A stretch of 64,000 nt of DNA, taken from Maribacter litoralis. Its GTDB lineage: Bacteria > Bacteroidota > Bacteroidia > Flavobacteriales > Flavobacteriaceae. A program made the translations under genes and the position numbers. A model generated the notes under the pieces. The model saw only the letters and a program-made list of their open reading frames with translations, was not told where the DNA came from and did no database searches. Location of the stretch: positions 248,001 to 312,000 of the forward strand of contig NZ_QCZD01000002.1 of NCBI RefSeq assembly GCF_003075045.1. The letters are read 5' to 3'. Shown here piece after piece: positions 28,848 to 37,601 of the stretch (within the stretch, counting starts at the first letter, position 1; every line of letters starts with the position of its first letter).

Positions 28848-29714
28848 ATGAGTACAAAAACAAAAGTTCTATTATTAGTTTCGGTCATTTTTATGACACT
28901 ACAAGGGTTGGCCCAAAGAGGGGTGAGAATGGCTTATGTAGACATGGAGTATATTTTAGAAAATGTCGAGGAATATAGAGATGCGACCGAGCAACTGGAA
29001 ACTAAAGTACAGCGTTGGAAAATTGAAGTTGAGCAAAAACAAAGTATCGTTGAGCAAATGAAAAAGGATTTGATGGCTGAAAAAGTGTTGTTGACTCCAG
29101 AACTTATAGAAGAACGTGAAGAAGAAATACAGATTTTGGAACGTGAAATGATCGAGTATCAACAAGATCGTTTCGGACCGCAAGGTGATTTAGTACTGCA
29201 AAAAAGAAGACTTATACAACCTATACAGGATCAAGTTTTCAATGAAGTACAAAAAATAGGAGCGAATAAAAAGTATGATTTTATTTTTGATAAATCTGCG
29301 GATGTTGTAATGTTGTATTCCGAAAAAAGGCACGATATTAGTGATTTAGTGCTTAGGGGTATTGCTAGAACAAGAAAAATTAGCAAACCTGCTAAAAAGT
29401 CAAATGATCGTAGTAGATTAGATGATTTTGAAGGTGAAGAAGAAGAGGTAGTAAGTGAAGCCTTACAAGAGCGATTAGATAAAGCGAATCAAGCAGCTGA
29501 AGCTAGAGAGAAAAGTGCTGCAGATGCTAAAGCAGAGCAGCTAAAATTACGTGAAGAGCGTAAGAAGGCTTATGAGGAAAGAAGAAAGAAATTACTAGAG
29601 GAGCGTGAAGCTAAAAGGCAAGCGAAATTGAAAGAAAGAAACGAAGGTAAAGAAGAAGATAATAACGAAGAAGAAAATAGCGATACCGAAAAAGATGATA
29701 ACGGTACTATTTAA
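28848..29714 (+). CDS. Skp/OmpH periplasmic chaperone, long-tailed
   Basis: Secreted (signal MSTKTKVLLLVSVIFMTLQGLAQ) coiled-coil chaperone of 288 residues. The first 165 residues are the OmpH/Skp fold (MAYVDMEYILENVEEYRDATEQL; QDQVFNEVQKIGANKKYDFIFDKS), which holds unfolded outer-membrane proteins. An extra tail of about 110 residues is very rich in Arg, Lys and Glu (RKKAYEERRKKLLEERE) and ends in an acidic stretch; it is predicted to be one long helix. It follows bamA and precedes a second, tail-less copy, so they probably serve the same assembly route. TAATTTTG at 28804-28811 may be its own -7 element. Confidence 0.9.
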   Translation: MSTKTKVLLLVSVIFMTLQGLAQRGVRMAYVDMEYILENVEEYRDATEQLETKVQRWKIEVEQKQSIVEQMKKDLMAEKVLLTPELIEEREEEIQILEREMIEYQQDRFGPQGDLVLQKRRLIQPIQDQVFNEVQKIGANKKYDFIFDKSADVVMLYSEKRHDISDLVLRGIARTRKISKPAKKSNDRSRLDDFEGEEEEVVSEALQERLDKANQAAEAREKSAADAKAEQLKLREERKKAYEERRKKLLEEREAKRQAKLKERNEGKEEDNNEEENSDTEKDDNGTI

Positions 29715-29766
29715 ATAGGTTTAACGACCGTACATTAACACTCAAAATTGAATTAAAATTACACTC

Positions 29767-30276
29767 ATGAAACAAGTAAAACAAATTGTGGTAGCCTTAT
29801 TGTTGTTTGTAGCAACGACAAGTTTTGTAAATGCCCAAAGTAAAGTAGCTCACATAGATGTTACTAAATTATTATCTGCAATGCCTGAGATGAAGGCAGC
29901 AGAAGCAGAGCTCAAAAAATTACAAGAGACTTATAATGCCGATATTGAAGGTTCAATGACAGAATTGCGTAACAAGTACACGCAGTACCAAAATGAAGCG
30001 GCATCTAAGTCTAAAGAAGAAAATGAAAAAAGAGCTATAGAATTACAAGGTTACGAAAAGAATATTGGTGAGGCGCAACAAAGAGCTCAACAAGAATTTC
30101 AAAAGAAACAAGCTGAGTTGTTTGCTCCTATTTCAGAAAAGGCCAAAGCAGCTATTGAACAAGTAGCCGCTGCTCAAGGTTTTGATTATGTTATCGATGC
30201 TCAAGCAGGTGGTGGCTTAATCGTTGCAAAAGGTAAAGACCTTTTGGCAGATGTTAAAAAGCAATTAGGTTTCTAA
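29767..30276 (+). CDS. Skp/OmpH periplasmic chaperone
   Basis: A 169-residue secreted OmpH protein (signal MKQVKQIVVALLLFVATTSFVNA). It contains VAHIDVTKLLSAMPEMKAAEAELKKL, a long coiled coil and the closing FDYVIDAQAGGGLIVAKGKDLLADV. It is the compact form of the chaperone next to it and is 52 bases downstream, so likely the same operon. A strong terminator follows. Confidence 0.93.
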   Translation: MKQVKQIVVALLLFVATTSFVNAQSKVAHIDVTKLLSAMPEMKAAEAELKKLQETYNADIEGSMTELRNKYTQYQNEAASKSKEENEKRAIELQGYEKNIGEAQQRAQQEFQKKQAELFAPISEKAKAAIEQVAAAQGFDYVIDAQAGGGLIVAKGKDLLADVKKQLGF

Positions 30277-30293
30277 ATTGAAATCAAGAATAT

Positions 30294-30326
30294 AAAAAAA
30301 GCCATCTAATTTAGATGGCTTTTTTT
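30294..30326. terminator. Bidirectional terminator after the OmpH genes
   Basis: Stem gccatcta / tagatggc with a two- to four-base loop, flanked by an A-run and a T-run. It serves the OmpH operon on the plus strand and the convergent glycosyltransferase gene, whose stop codon lies at the edge of the T-run. Confidence 0.9.
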
Positions 30327-31179
30327 ATATCCCTATTTTTCTTCTAATATTTGTCCATCTTAGGTTTCTGATAAACTTACCTTCTTCTTCGGTAACCAAG
30401 TACTCATCTTGATTATGACTTGCATTCAGAAAGCCGGTCATGTTGTTCCAGAAAGATTTGATAGACTTGTTCTTCATGGCCATCTTCAAAGAGGCTATAG
30501 CGGTTATAATAAAGCCATATCGCATGCTGTACATCGCTTTGCCCTGTAGTCTTTTAGCTTTTGCGTTATAAGCCTTTCCTGTAGGGCGTAAATGCTTTAC
30601 TTTAAGTAGGTCTTCAGTATGTGTGGTGTAGCCGTGAAACTTCGCTAAAAGCTCGTCTACGGTATCCCAGCCCATAGCGCTCTTTAATCCACCAATCTTT
30701 TTAAAGCAGTTTTTAGAATATGCTTTTATGGCTCCCCTAATATGGTCTTTGTCCATTGGGTGGTTGAGGATCCATTCACCATGGCTATTCTGTTCATAAA
30801 TGAATCCACCACAAATTCCTATGCGTGTATCATTGCTAAAATGAGATGATATCACTTCGAAATAATTTTTAGGTAAAATTAAATCGGCGTCAAGTTTAAC
30901 TATAAAATCATAATTTTCATCAAGCAGTTCAAGCCCTTTGTTGAAGGCATTTACAACTTTGCTTCCGGGCATGTGCTTAGTAGAAGATATTGAATTTAGT
31001 TTTTTGAACACGCTATTTTTAATGGCGTATTCATCTATGATGTTCTCGGTATTATCAGTTGAATTGTCATTGACAAGAATTACTTTTTTGGGTGCCAATG
31101 TTTGTTCCAGAATGGAGTCTAAGGTGTTTTTCAGAAAGTCCTCTTCATTGTGTATGGGAATAACCACGTAGTAATCCAT
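30325..31179 (-). CDS. Family 2 glycosyltransferase
   Basis: A 284-residue GT-A enzyme. It opens YVVIPIHNEEDFLKNTLDSI, then VNDNSTDNTENII and the metal-binding DXD-like KLDADLILPKNYFE, followed by GWDTVDELLAK (a likely acceptor-site loop). No transmembrane segment is obvious. It is the last gene of a trio with a KAS III and a methyltransferase, 15 bases behind the methyltransferase. A product built on a lipid carrier is a reasonable guess, but donor and acceptor sugars cannot be seen. Confidence 0.86.
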   Translation of the reverse strand: MDYYVVIPIHNEEDFLKNTLDSILEQTLAPKKVILVNDNSTDNTENIIDEYAIKNSVFKKLNSISSTKHMPGSKVVNAFNKGLELLDENYDFIVKLDADLILPKNYFEVISSHFSNDTRIGICGGFIYEQNSHGEWILNHPMDKDHIRGAIKAYSKNCFKKIGGLKSAMGWDTVDELLAKFHGYTTHTEDLLKVKHLRPTGKAYNAKAKRLQGKAMYSMRYGFIITAIASLKMAMKNKSIKSFWNNMTGFLNASHNQDEYLVTEEEGKFIRNLRWTNIRRKIGI

Positions 31180-31194
31180 ATGCTTATAGATACA

Positions 31195-31716
31195 TTATTT
31201 TCTGGTAGCGTATACAATATAATATCTTGGTGTAAACAATCTTAAAAACGGTCTAAATCCAAGTTTCTTTACAGGATTGGTCCATTTCATGGTATCTTGA
31301 ATTTCCCAACCGGCTTTTTCTAGAAGCCAATCAAACTGCCAATCTTCAAATTCATGGTAATGTCTATCCCACTTATCGGTTTTACTTCTATATGCAGGGG
31401 AAAACCAGAGTTTTAAAGGAATACTGGCCACTAATTTTTCAGATTTTGTATTAGATAAAAGATGTAATGGGGCTAAAAGATGTTCAAATATTTCAAAGGC
31501 GGTTAGCACTTCTGCATCGGTAGAGGTAACAGCGCTGAAATCAAAATCTAAATCTTCACCATTGGTATTGCTTACTTTATAACCGTCTTGTCGCATTATA
31601 TCCGTAAACGGATTTTCTACTCCTAAATCCAAAATTGACTCAGAAGTATTGATATGTTTTCGTAAAAACTGAAGCGTATGTTTGTAGCGTTTGTTCGGAA
31701 AGCTGTTTTCGTACAT
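31195..31716 (-). CDS. Class I SAM-dependent methyltransferase, compact
   Basis: A 173-residue protein with the SAM-binding opening SESILDLGVENPFTDIM, an acidic EDLDFDF position after strand 2, and FEIFEHLLAPLHLL, which is the usual motif IV region of small-molecule methyltransferases (EHL/V form). HEFEDWQFDWLLEKAGWEI follows, typical of the C-terminal half. Length is short for the family but no frameshift is visible. It starts two bases after the KAS III stop and is followed by a glycosyltransferase at 15 bases, so the three are translationally coupled. Confidence 0.78.
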   Translation of the reverse strand: MYENSFPNKRYKHTLQFLRKHINTSESILDLGVENPFTDIMRQDGYKVSNTNGEDLDFDFSAVTSTDAEVLTAFEIFEHLLAPLHLLSNTKSEKLVASIPLKLWFSPAYRSKTDKWDRHYHEFEDWQFDWLLEKAGWEIQDTMKWTNPVKKLGFRPFLRLFTPRYYIVYATRK

Positions 31717-31718
31717 GT

Positions 31719-32777
31719 TTAAATTCTGTATACCATTGCATTGACGTTCATTCCCGCGCCAACACTAGCAAAGATAACAACATCTCCCTTTTTAATTTCC
31801 TGATTTTCTAATTTACCTTCTTTTACCATGTCGAATAATGTGGGTATAGTAGCAACCGAGCTATTGCCAAGCTTTGAAATACTCATGGGCATGATGCCTT
31901 CTGGCATCTCTCTGTCATAAATTTTGTAGAAGCGTTTTACAATGGCCTCGTCCATTTTTTCATTGGCTTGGTGAATAAATATCTTTTTCACCTCATCAAT
32001 TTTTACTCCGCTGTTATCAAGGCAAGATGCCATTGCTGACGGTACGTTGGTTACGGCAAATTCATAAATTTTTCTACCGAACATTTTTATGTAATAGGCT
32101 TTCTTTTCATCTTCTTTGTTATATGTATCGCCAAAGAATAGAAAGTTTGCTTCATCATTGGCAAAAGTGGCAGATTCGTGCGCAATAATTTCACCGCCAT
32201 CATCAGATTTTTCAACTATGGTAGCACCTGCACCATCAGCATAAATCATGGAGTCCCTATCATAGTCATCAACTATTCTAGATAATGTTTCGGCACCTAT
32301 AACCAAACATTTTTTGGCAATACCACTTTTTATAAAAGCATTGGCCTGGATCATACCTTCTAGCCAACCTGGGCAACCAAAAATTAAATCATAAGCGACA
32401 CATTTAGGGTTTTTGATTTGCAATTTATGTTTAACCCTTGTAGCTAAACTTGGCAGTGTGTCCCCTTGAATATAACCGTCTTTTAGGTCTCCAAAATTAT
32501 GGGCTACGATGATATAGTCTAGGGTTTCTTTGTCTAACTGTGCATTGTCGATTGCTTTTTCTGCGGCAAAGTAAGCAAGGTCGGATGTGTTATATTCTTT
32601 GGGGGCATATCTTCTTTCTTCAATACCTGTTATGGCTTTGAATTTCTTTATAATAACCTCATTATCTTGCTTAAATGCAGTACCGTCAAGATTTAAAAAA
32701 TGATGGTCGTTAAAATCTTTATTGGAAATTTTTAGTTCGGGAATATAGCTTCCTGTTCCTGTAATTGATATGCTCAT
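31719..32777 (-). CDS. 3-oxoacyl-ACP synthase III-like (KAS III) enzyme
   Basis: A 352-residue thiolase-fold condensing enzyme. The catalytic Cys is in LIFGCPGWLEG (residue 135), the His in KKIFIHQANEKMD and the Asn in SKLGNSSVATIPT, so the Cys-His-Asn triad is complete. Family members use acyl-CoA or acyl-ACP starters. Classical FabH would be about 330 residues and usually sits in fatty-acid operons. Here the partners are a methyltransferase and a glycosyltransferase, pointing to a modified acyl or polyketide-like product and not primary fatty-acid initiation. First gene of that trio. Confidence 0.88.
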   Translation of the reverse strand: MSISITGTGSYIPELKISNKDFNDHHFLNLDGTAFKQDNEVIIKKFKAITGIEERRYAPKEYNTSDLAYFAAEKAIDNAQLDKETLDYIIVAHNFGDLKDGYIQGDTLPSLATRVKHKLQIKNPKCVAYDLIFGCPGWLEGMIQANAFIKSGIAKKCLVIGAETLSRIVDDYDRDSMIYADGAGATIVEKSDDGGEIIAHESATFANDEANFLFFGDTYNKEDEKKAYYIKMFGRKIYEFAVTNVPSAMASCLDNSGVKIDEVKKIFIHQANEKMDEAIVKRFYKIYDREMPEGIMPMSISKLGNSSVATIPTLFDMVKEGKLENQEIKKGDVVIFASVGAGMNVNAMVYRI

Positions 32778-32828
32778 TTTAAAAAATTGTATTGTAATCG
32801 AAATGTAGTGAAATTGAAAATTATTTTA

Positions 32829-32840
32829 TATGCATGCATA
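32829..32840. promoter_or_regulatory. Perfect 12-bp palindrome upstream of the KAS III operon
   Basis: tatgcatgcata lies about 52 bases before the KAS III start, in the leader region of the operon. No -7 box of good quality is found near it, so a protein-binding site is only a guess; a short perfect palindrome can also arise by chance in AT-rich DNA. Confidence 0.25.
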
Positions 32841-32887
32841 ATAAATTTTACGATGCTCAATACGGTTTTCTTTGAATTATTTGAAAT

Positions 32888-32921
32888 AAAAAAGCCTTTT
32901 CAAAATACTGAAAAGGCTTTG
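32888..32921 (-). terminator. Terminator of gcvP
   Basis: Stem agccttttca / tgaaaaggct around a short loop. Read on the minus strand it ends in a T-rich run. It begins about 20 bases after the gcvP stop. Confidence 0.88.
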
Positions 32922-32940
32922 TAGTATGGGTTTATCCGGG

Positions 32941-35793
32941 TTATTCCGTTTCCATGTAAGCTTCAATAGGAGCGCATGTACAAATTAAATTACGGTCTCC
33001 ATATGCATCGTCAACTCTTCTTACCGAAGGCCAAAATTTATTCTCGGCTACATAAGGTAATGGAAAAGATGCTTTTTGTCTTGAATAAGGAAAATTCCAC
33101 TCATCTGTAGTGGTCATCTCTAAGGTGTGTGGAGCGTTCTTAAGTACATTGTTGGGTTCGTCTGCACTAGATTCATCTATTTCTGCACGAATGGACGCCA
33201 TAGCTTCACAAAACCTATCTAATTCCGCAAGATTTTCACTTTCTGTAGGCTCTATCATCACTGTACCTGCTACCGGAAAAGATACGGTTGGTGCGTGAAA
33301 ACCATAATCCATAAGGCGCTTGGCAATATCTGTAACTTCTATGCCATTTTTCTTAAATGGTCTACAGTCTAAAATCATTTCATGTGCTGCACGTCCTTTT
33401 TCCCCTGTGTATAGAACATCGAACTTACCTTCAAGCTTATGTTTGATATAGTTGGCATTTAAAATTGCGATTTTTGTGGACTGGGTCAGACCTTGTTCTC
33501 CTAGCATTTTAATATATCCGTAAGAAATAAGGCAAACCAATGAGCTTCCCCAAGGGGCTGCTGAAATAGCCGTTATTGCATCTTCACCTCCAGTTTCTAT
33601 TACTGGATTTGAAGGTAAAAAAGGAACTAATTGAGGAGCAACACATATAGGGCCAACACCTGGACCGCCACCACCGTGAGGTATGGCGAAAGTTTTATGT
33701 AAGTTTAGATGACAAACATCTGCCCCAATAGTTGCAGGATTGGTCAACCCGACCTGTGCATTCATATTTGCACCATCCATATAAACCTGGCCACCATGAT
33801 CATGTATTATTTTGGTGATCTGTTTAATCGATGATTCAAAAACACCATGGGTAGATGGGTATGTAACCATTAACGCAGCTAACTTATCTGAATGTAGTTT
33901 TGCTTTTTCTTCTAGATCAGCAACGTCAATATTGCCTTTTTCATCGGTTTTTGTAACCACAACCTTCATACCTGCCATTACTGCAGAAGCAGGATTGGTG
34001 CCATGTGCAGATGAAGGTATTAAACAGATATTTCTTTCTGACTCTCCTCTAGATTCATGATAAGCTCTAATGACCATAAGCCCTGCATACTCACCTTGAG
34101 CTCCTGAATTAGGTTGTAATGATGTGTCGGCAAAACCTGTAATTGTAGATAGGTCTTTGGCAAGTTCTTTCAATATTATTTGGTAACCTTCCGCTTGGTC
34201 AACCGGTACAAAGGGATGAATATTGCCCCAATTAGCTGAGCTTAGCGGTAACATTTCACTAGCTGCATTCAATTTCATGGTACAGCTACCCAAAGAGATC
34301 ATACTATGGTTCAGTGCCAAGTCCTTACGTTCCAATTTTTTAATGTAGCGCATTAATTCCGTTTCCGAGTGGTAAGAATTAAATACCTTGTTCTCCATAA
34401 ATGAACTGGAACGCTCGATGTTTTCTGGTATAGAAGTGGTATTCAATAATTCCGTTACCTCAGATGATTTTTTGCCTAAAGCTTCGGCAAAGATTTCAAT
34501 AATCTGGTTGAGGTCTTTAATAGAAGTTGCCTCATTTACTGCTATTGAAATGGTATCATTATCAACGTAGTAAAAATTGACCTCGTTTGCCTCGGCAATT
34601 GGTCGTACTTTTTTTGCATCTGCTTTTACGGTAATTGTATCAAAATAAGCAGTATTCAGTTGGTAAAGCCCCAAATTTTCAAGTGCATCTGTCAATGTAA
34701 CGGCAGTAGCATTAATTTTAGAGGCGATATATTTAAGTCCTTTTGGACCGTGGTATACCCCATACATACCTGCCATAACCGCCAATAAAACTTGAGCGGT
34801 GCAAATGTTTGAGGTAGCCTTATCTCTTTTTATATGCTGTTCCCTGGTTTGTAGTGCCATTCTTAAAGCAGGCTTACCATCGGTATCTTTGGTAACACCA
34901 ATAATTCTACCGGGAATATTTCTTTTAAATTGCTCTTTGGTTGCAAAGAACGCTGCGTGAGGACCACCGTAGCCTAATGGAATTCCGAAACGCTGCGTGG
35001 TTCCCACAACCACATCAACACCAAATTCCCCTGGTGGCGTCAACAAGACCAAACTCATAATATCGGCGGCAACCGCCACTTTAATGTCATTTTCCTTTGC
35101 TTTGGCAACGAAACCTGAATAATCGTAAACTTGTCCGAATTTGCCAGGATATTGTAACAATGCACCATAAAAACCGGAGTCAAAATCAAACTCATCATGG
35201 TTGCCAATTACCAATTCTATACCTAAAGGAAGTGAGCGTGTTTTAAGAAGGGATAATGTTTGTGGTAATATTTCTTCAGAAACAAAAAATTTGACCACTC
35301 CGTTTTTTTTCTGATCTCTACTTCTAACATCAAAAAGCATGGTCATAGCTTCTGCAGCAGCTGTACTTTCATCTAACAACGAAGCATTTGCCAGTTCCAT
35401 CCCTGTTAAATCTGAAACTATGGTCTGAAAGTTTAAAAGTGCTTCTAATCTACCTTGTGCTATTTCTGCCTGATATGGCGTGTATGCAGTATACCAACCT
35501 GGGTTTTCTAGAATATTTCTTTTGATCACTGAAGGAATCAAACTTTCATGATACCCTAAACCGATATAGGTTCTGAAAACCTTGTTCTTTTTTGACAACT
35601 CCTCCGTGTGGGCAAGAAACTTATGCTCACTCATGGCAGGATCAAGTTGTAGAGGCTCTTTTAAACGAATATGATCTGGTATGGTCTCAAAAATAAGCTG
35701 TTCCAAATTTTCAACACCTACCGTGTTGAGCATACTGTTTAAATCTTCTTCCCTAATGCCGATATGGCGTAGAGCAAACACGTCAGTCTTCAT
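32941..35793 (-). CDS. gcvP: Glycine dehydrogenase (P protein of glycine cleavage)
   Basis: PLP-dependent decarboxylase of the glycine cleavage system. The 950-residue single chain contains both halves: the N-terminal RHIGIREED and GYHESLIPSVI region and the C-terminal catalytic half with the PLP lysine in HLNLHKTFAIPHGGGGPG (near 698). Also visible are QPNSGAQGEYAGLM and the closing APTVSFPVAGTVMIEPTESE. Length equals that of fused E. coli-type GcvP. Its partners gcvT and gcvH are not in the window. It is transcribed alone. Confidence 0.98.
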   Translation of the reverse strand: MKTDVFALRHIGIREEDLNSMLNTVGVENLEQLIFETIPDHIRLKEPLQLDPAMSEHKFLAHTEELSKKNKVFRTYIGLGYHESLIPSVIKRNILENPGWYTAYTPYQAEIAQGRLEALLNFQTIVSDLTGMELANASLLDESTAAAEAMTMLFDVRSRDQKKNGVVKFFVSEEILPQTLSLLKTRSLPLGIELVIGNHDEFDFDSGFYGALLQYPGKFGQVYDYSGFVAKAKENDIKVAVAADIMSLVLLTPPGEFGVDVVVGTTQRFGIPLGYGGPHAAFFATKEQFKRNIPGRIIGVTKDTDGKPALRMALQTREQHIKRDKATSNICTAQVLLAVMAGMYGVYHGPKGLKYIASKINATAVTLTDALENLGLYQLNTAYFDTITVKADAKKVRPIAEANEVNFYYVDNDTISIAVNEATSIKDLNQIIEIFAEALGKKSSEVTELLNTTSIPENIERSSSFMENKVFNSYHSETELMRYIKKLERKDLALNHSMISLGSCTMKLNAASEMLPLSSANWGNIHPFVPVDQAEGYQIILKELAKDLSTITGFADTSLQPNSGAQGEYAGLMVIRAYHESRGESERNICLIPSSAHGTNPASAVMAGMKVVVTKTDEKGNIDVADLEEKAKLHSDKLAALMVTYPSTHGVFESSIKQITKIIHDHGGQVYMDGANMNAQVGLTNPATIGADVCHLNLHKTFAIPHGGGGPGVGPICVAPQLVPFLPSNPVIETGGEDAITAISAAPWGSSLVCLISYGYIKMLGEQGLTQSTKIAILNANYIKHKLEGKFDVLYTGEKGRAAHEMILDCRPFKKNGIEVTDIAKRLMDYGFHAPTVSFPVAGTVMIEPTESENLAELDRFCEAMASIRAEIDESSADEPNNVLKNAPHTLEMTTTDEWNFPYSRQKASFPLPYVAENKFWPSVRRVDDAYGDRNLICTCAPIEAYMETE

Positions 35794-35922
35794 AGATACG
35801 ATTGTTATATAAAGTGCAAAATTACCACTTTTATGTGTTTAATTTATGGTAGCCAAGGTACCTATTGATGAAAGTTTTTAACCAAAACAAGGGGTTATAA
35901 ACACTTTACCTATTTTTGTTTA

Positions 35923-36750
35923 ATGACCGTAATCAAAAAGATTTTTGATTTTTACTTGGATGCCAGTATTCACGTGTCTTTAGGTATATTCAGTTTAGCG
36001 CACGTTACAGCGTTGACATTAAACATTAATGTACCAAAAGAGCTATATTTTTTTATCTTTTTTGGGTCTATTGCCTGCTATAACTTCGTAAAGTTTGGGG
36101 TAGAGGCAGAGAAGTATTTTCTTGTTACCAATACATATCAAAAGAATATTCAATTTTTTAGCTTGGGATGTTTGCTCGTTGCTGGTTACCAATTGCTGTT
36201 CTTGTCGGAAAGAGTATTTGTCGGGTTACTCATTTTATCGGCAATTACTGGTTTGTACGCGCTTCCGGTTTTGCCTAAACATAAAAATTTTAGAAGTCTT
36301 AGCGGATTGAAAATTTTGATTGTAGCAGCCGTTTGGGCTGGCACTACAGTAATTTTACCTGTTCTTTCTGAGCTTGGCGCCATAACCTGGAACGTAAAGG
36401 TAGAAACGGTTCAGCGGTTTCTTTTTGTACTTATACTTTTGGTGCCTTTTGAAATTAGGGATTTAAAATATGATAGTTTAATTCTTAAAACTTTACCACA
36501 AAGAGTGGGTGTAAAAGGTGCAAAAAATATAGGATATATATGGATTGGACTTTTCTATGCCGCAACGTTCTTAAAATCAGATTTTAATACTCAGCATTTT
36601 ATAGTAAAAACCTTGTTGAGCTTAATTTTAGTTATAGTGGTTTACTATACAAAAAAAGATCAAGGAAAATATTTCTCATCTTTTTGGGTAGAGGCGATAC
36701 CTTTGTTATGGTGGTTGATGTTCGTTATTAGTTTGAAATTAACTATTTAA
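35923..36750 (+). CDS. Divergent UbiA-like prenyltransferase-family membrane protein
   Basis: A 275-residue protein with about eight hydrophobic helices. The second half keeps a UbiA-like acidic motif (VPFEIRDLKYDSLILKTLPQRVGVKGAK, about 168-195), which resembles the second DxxxD motif. The first motif should be NDxxDxxxD but reads YNFVKFGVEAE, so only the Asn remains. UbiA enzymes join prenyl groups to aromatic rings; with the first Asp cluster missing, catalysis in the normal way is unlikely or the substrate differs. It is convergent with the anti-sigma gene, overlapping its end by 8 bases. Confidence 0.68.
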   Translation: MTVIKKIFDFYLDASIHVSLGIFSLAHVTALTLNINVPKELYFFIFFGSIACYNFVKFGVEAEKYFLVTNTYQKNIQFFSLGCLLVAGYQLLFLSERVFVGLLILSAITGLYALPVLPKHKNFRSLSGLKILIVAAVWAGTTVILPVLSELGAITWNVKVETVQRFLFVLILLVPFEIRDLKYDSLILKTLPQRVGVKGAKNIGYIWIGLFYAATFLKSDFNTQHFIVKTLLSLILVIVVYYTKKDQGKYFSSFWVEAIPLLWWLMFVISLKLTI

Positions 36751-36973
36751 CTTTGTTAAAAGTTTCTTTCATCCTTTTCTTTTCTTCATCAGACAGAACA
36801 GCTAGCCTGGCTTGATTACAAAGCGATGTTAATTTTGTATTGTCCTTACTGTGCTTTGCACAGGTTTTACAAATAAATAAATGAAACTTCAATTTTATCC
36901 TTTCCCATAAAGAAGCTTCTTTGTACTGGGCCTTATCGCAAATTTTTGCAGCCTTCTCACATGAAATCATCAT
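36743..36973 (-). CDS. Small soluble zinc anti-sigma-like protein (ZAS type)
   Basis: Starting at ATG 36973, the product is 76 residues and highly charged. It contains H-x3-C-x2-C (HLFICKTC), preceded by paired Cys residues, the zinc-binding anti-sigma pattern found next to ECF factors. There is no transmembrane helix, so it would act in the cytoplasm. Its start lies two bases after the sigma-factor stop, which strongly supports co-expression. A longer in-frame version running back into the sigma gene exists but is not needed. Confidence 0.72.
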   Translation of the reverse strand: MMISCEKAAKICDKAQYKEASLWERIKLKFHLFICKTCAKHSKDNTKLTSLCNQARLAVLSDEEKKRMKETFNKVK

Positions 36974-36975
36974 AA

Positions 36976-37530
36976 TTAAAACCAATTTTGATTTAAACAA
37001 CCCATTAAGCTAGTTCTAGCTCTATGTATCATTACCCAAAGGTTAGACGCATTAATTCCTAAAGCATTACAAATATCTTCAGTTTCCATTCCTTCAATTG
37101 TTTTCATAGTGAAAACTTGAGCTTGTTTTTTGGGTAATTTTGATATGCAGTTTTGAATTGCCAATCCTAATTCTTCATTTTCAATAGCGCTATTTTCGAA
37201 ATTGCTATTAGGGTCTGCTATACGTTCTTCTAGCCAATCTCCTTCGGCATCGGTCTGCGAGCTATAGCTCATACGTACTTCTGCTTTTCCTTTTTTTGAA
37301 TTTATTTTTCGGTAGTGATCAATGACTTTACGCTTAAGAATAGCGATCAACCATGTGCGCTCGGCAGCGTCGCCCTTAAAATTTTTAGCAGATTTTAATC
37401 CTGCAATAAAGGTATCCTGTACAAGGTCTTTTGCAATTTCTGCATCACTTACCCTAGTTACGGCATAATTAAAAAGGTAATCTGCATACAGATCTACCCA
37501 CTTGTCTGGATTGAGGTTTTGTATTTCCAT
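36976..37530 (-). CDS. ECF-type RNA polymerase sigma factor
   Basis: With ATG 37530 (MEIQNLNPDKW) it is 184 residues. Region 2 is visible as ADYLFNYAVTRVSDAEIAKDLVQDTFIAGLKSAKNFKGDAAERTWLIAILKRKVIDHYRK (several blocks of sigma-2 consensus), and region 4 as LPKKQAQVFTMKTIEGMETEDICNALGINASNLWVMIHRARTSL. A TTG-start version extending to 37590 is less likely. Partner is the ZAS-like protein directly downstream. The rhodanese gene starts 71 bases away on the other strand. Confidence 0.92.
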   Translation of the reverse strand: MEIQNLNPDKWVDLYADYLFNYAVTRVSDAEIAKDLVQDTFIAGLKSAKNFKGDAAERTWLIAILKRKVIDHYRKINSKKGKAEVRMSYSSQTDAEGDWLEERIADPNSNFENSAIENEELGLAIQNCISKLPKKQAQVFTMKTIEGMETEDICNALGINASNLWVMIHRARTSLMGCLNQNWF

Positions 37531-37575
37531 TTTTTTTCTGCATTTCAAAAGTAATTTAATTTTAGGTATTATGTT

Positions 37576-37583
37576 TACTTTTG
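37576..37583 (+). promoter_or_regulatory. Predicted -7 element TACTTTTG for the rhodanese gene
   Basis: An exact match to TANNTTTG lies 19 bases before the rhodanese ATG at 37602. I found no matching TTG box in the expected position upstream, so the call is weak. It overlaps the alternative TTG start at 37581, which favours the ATG as start. Confidence 0.35.
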
Positions 37584-37601
37584 ATAACAAACACTTTACT
37601 C

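Noticed and set aside
37531..37590. TTG-start extension of the sigma factor
   Set aside because: Adds a basic, non-conserved leader overlapping the rhodanese promoter region.
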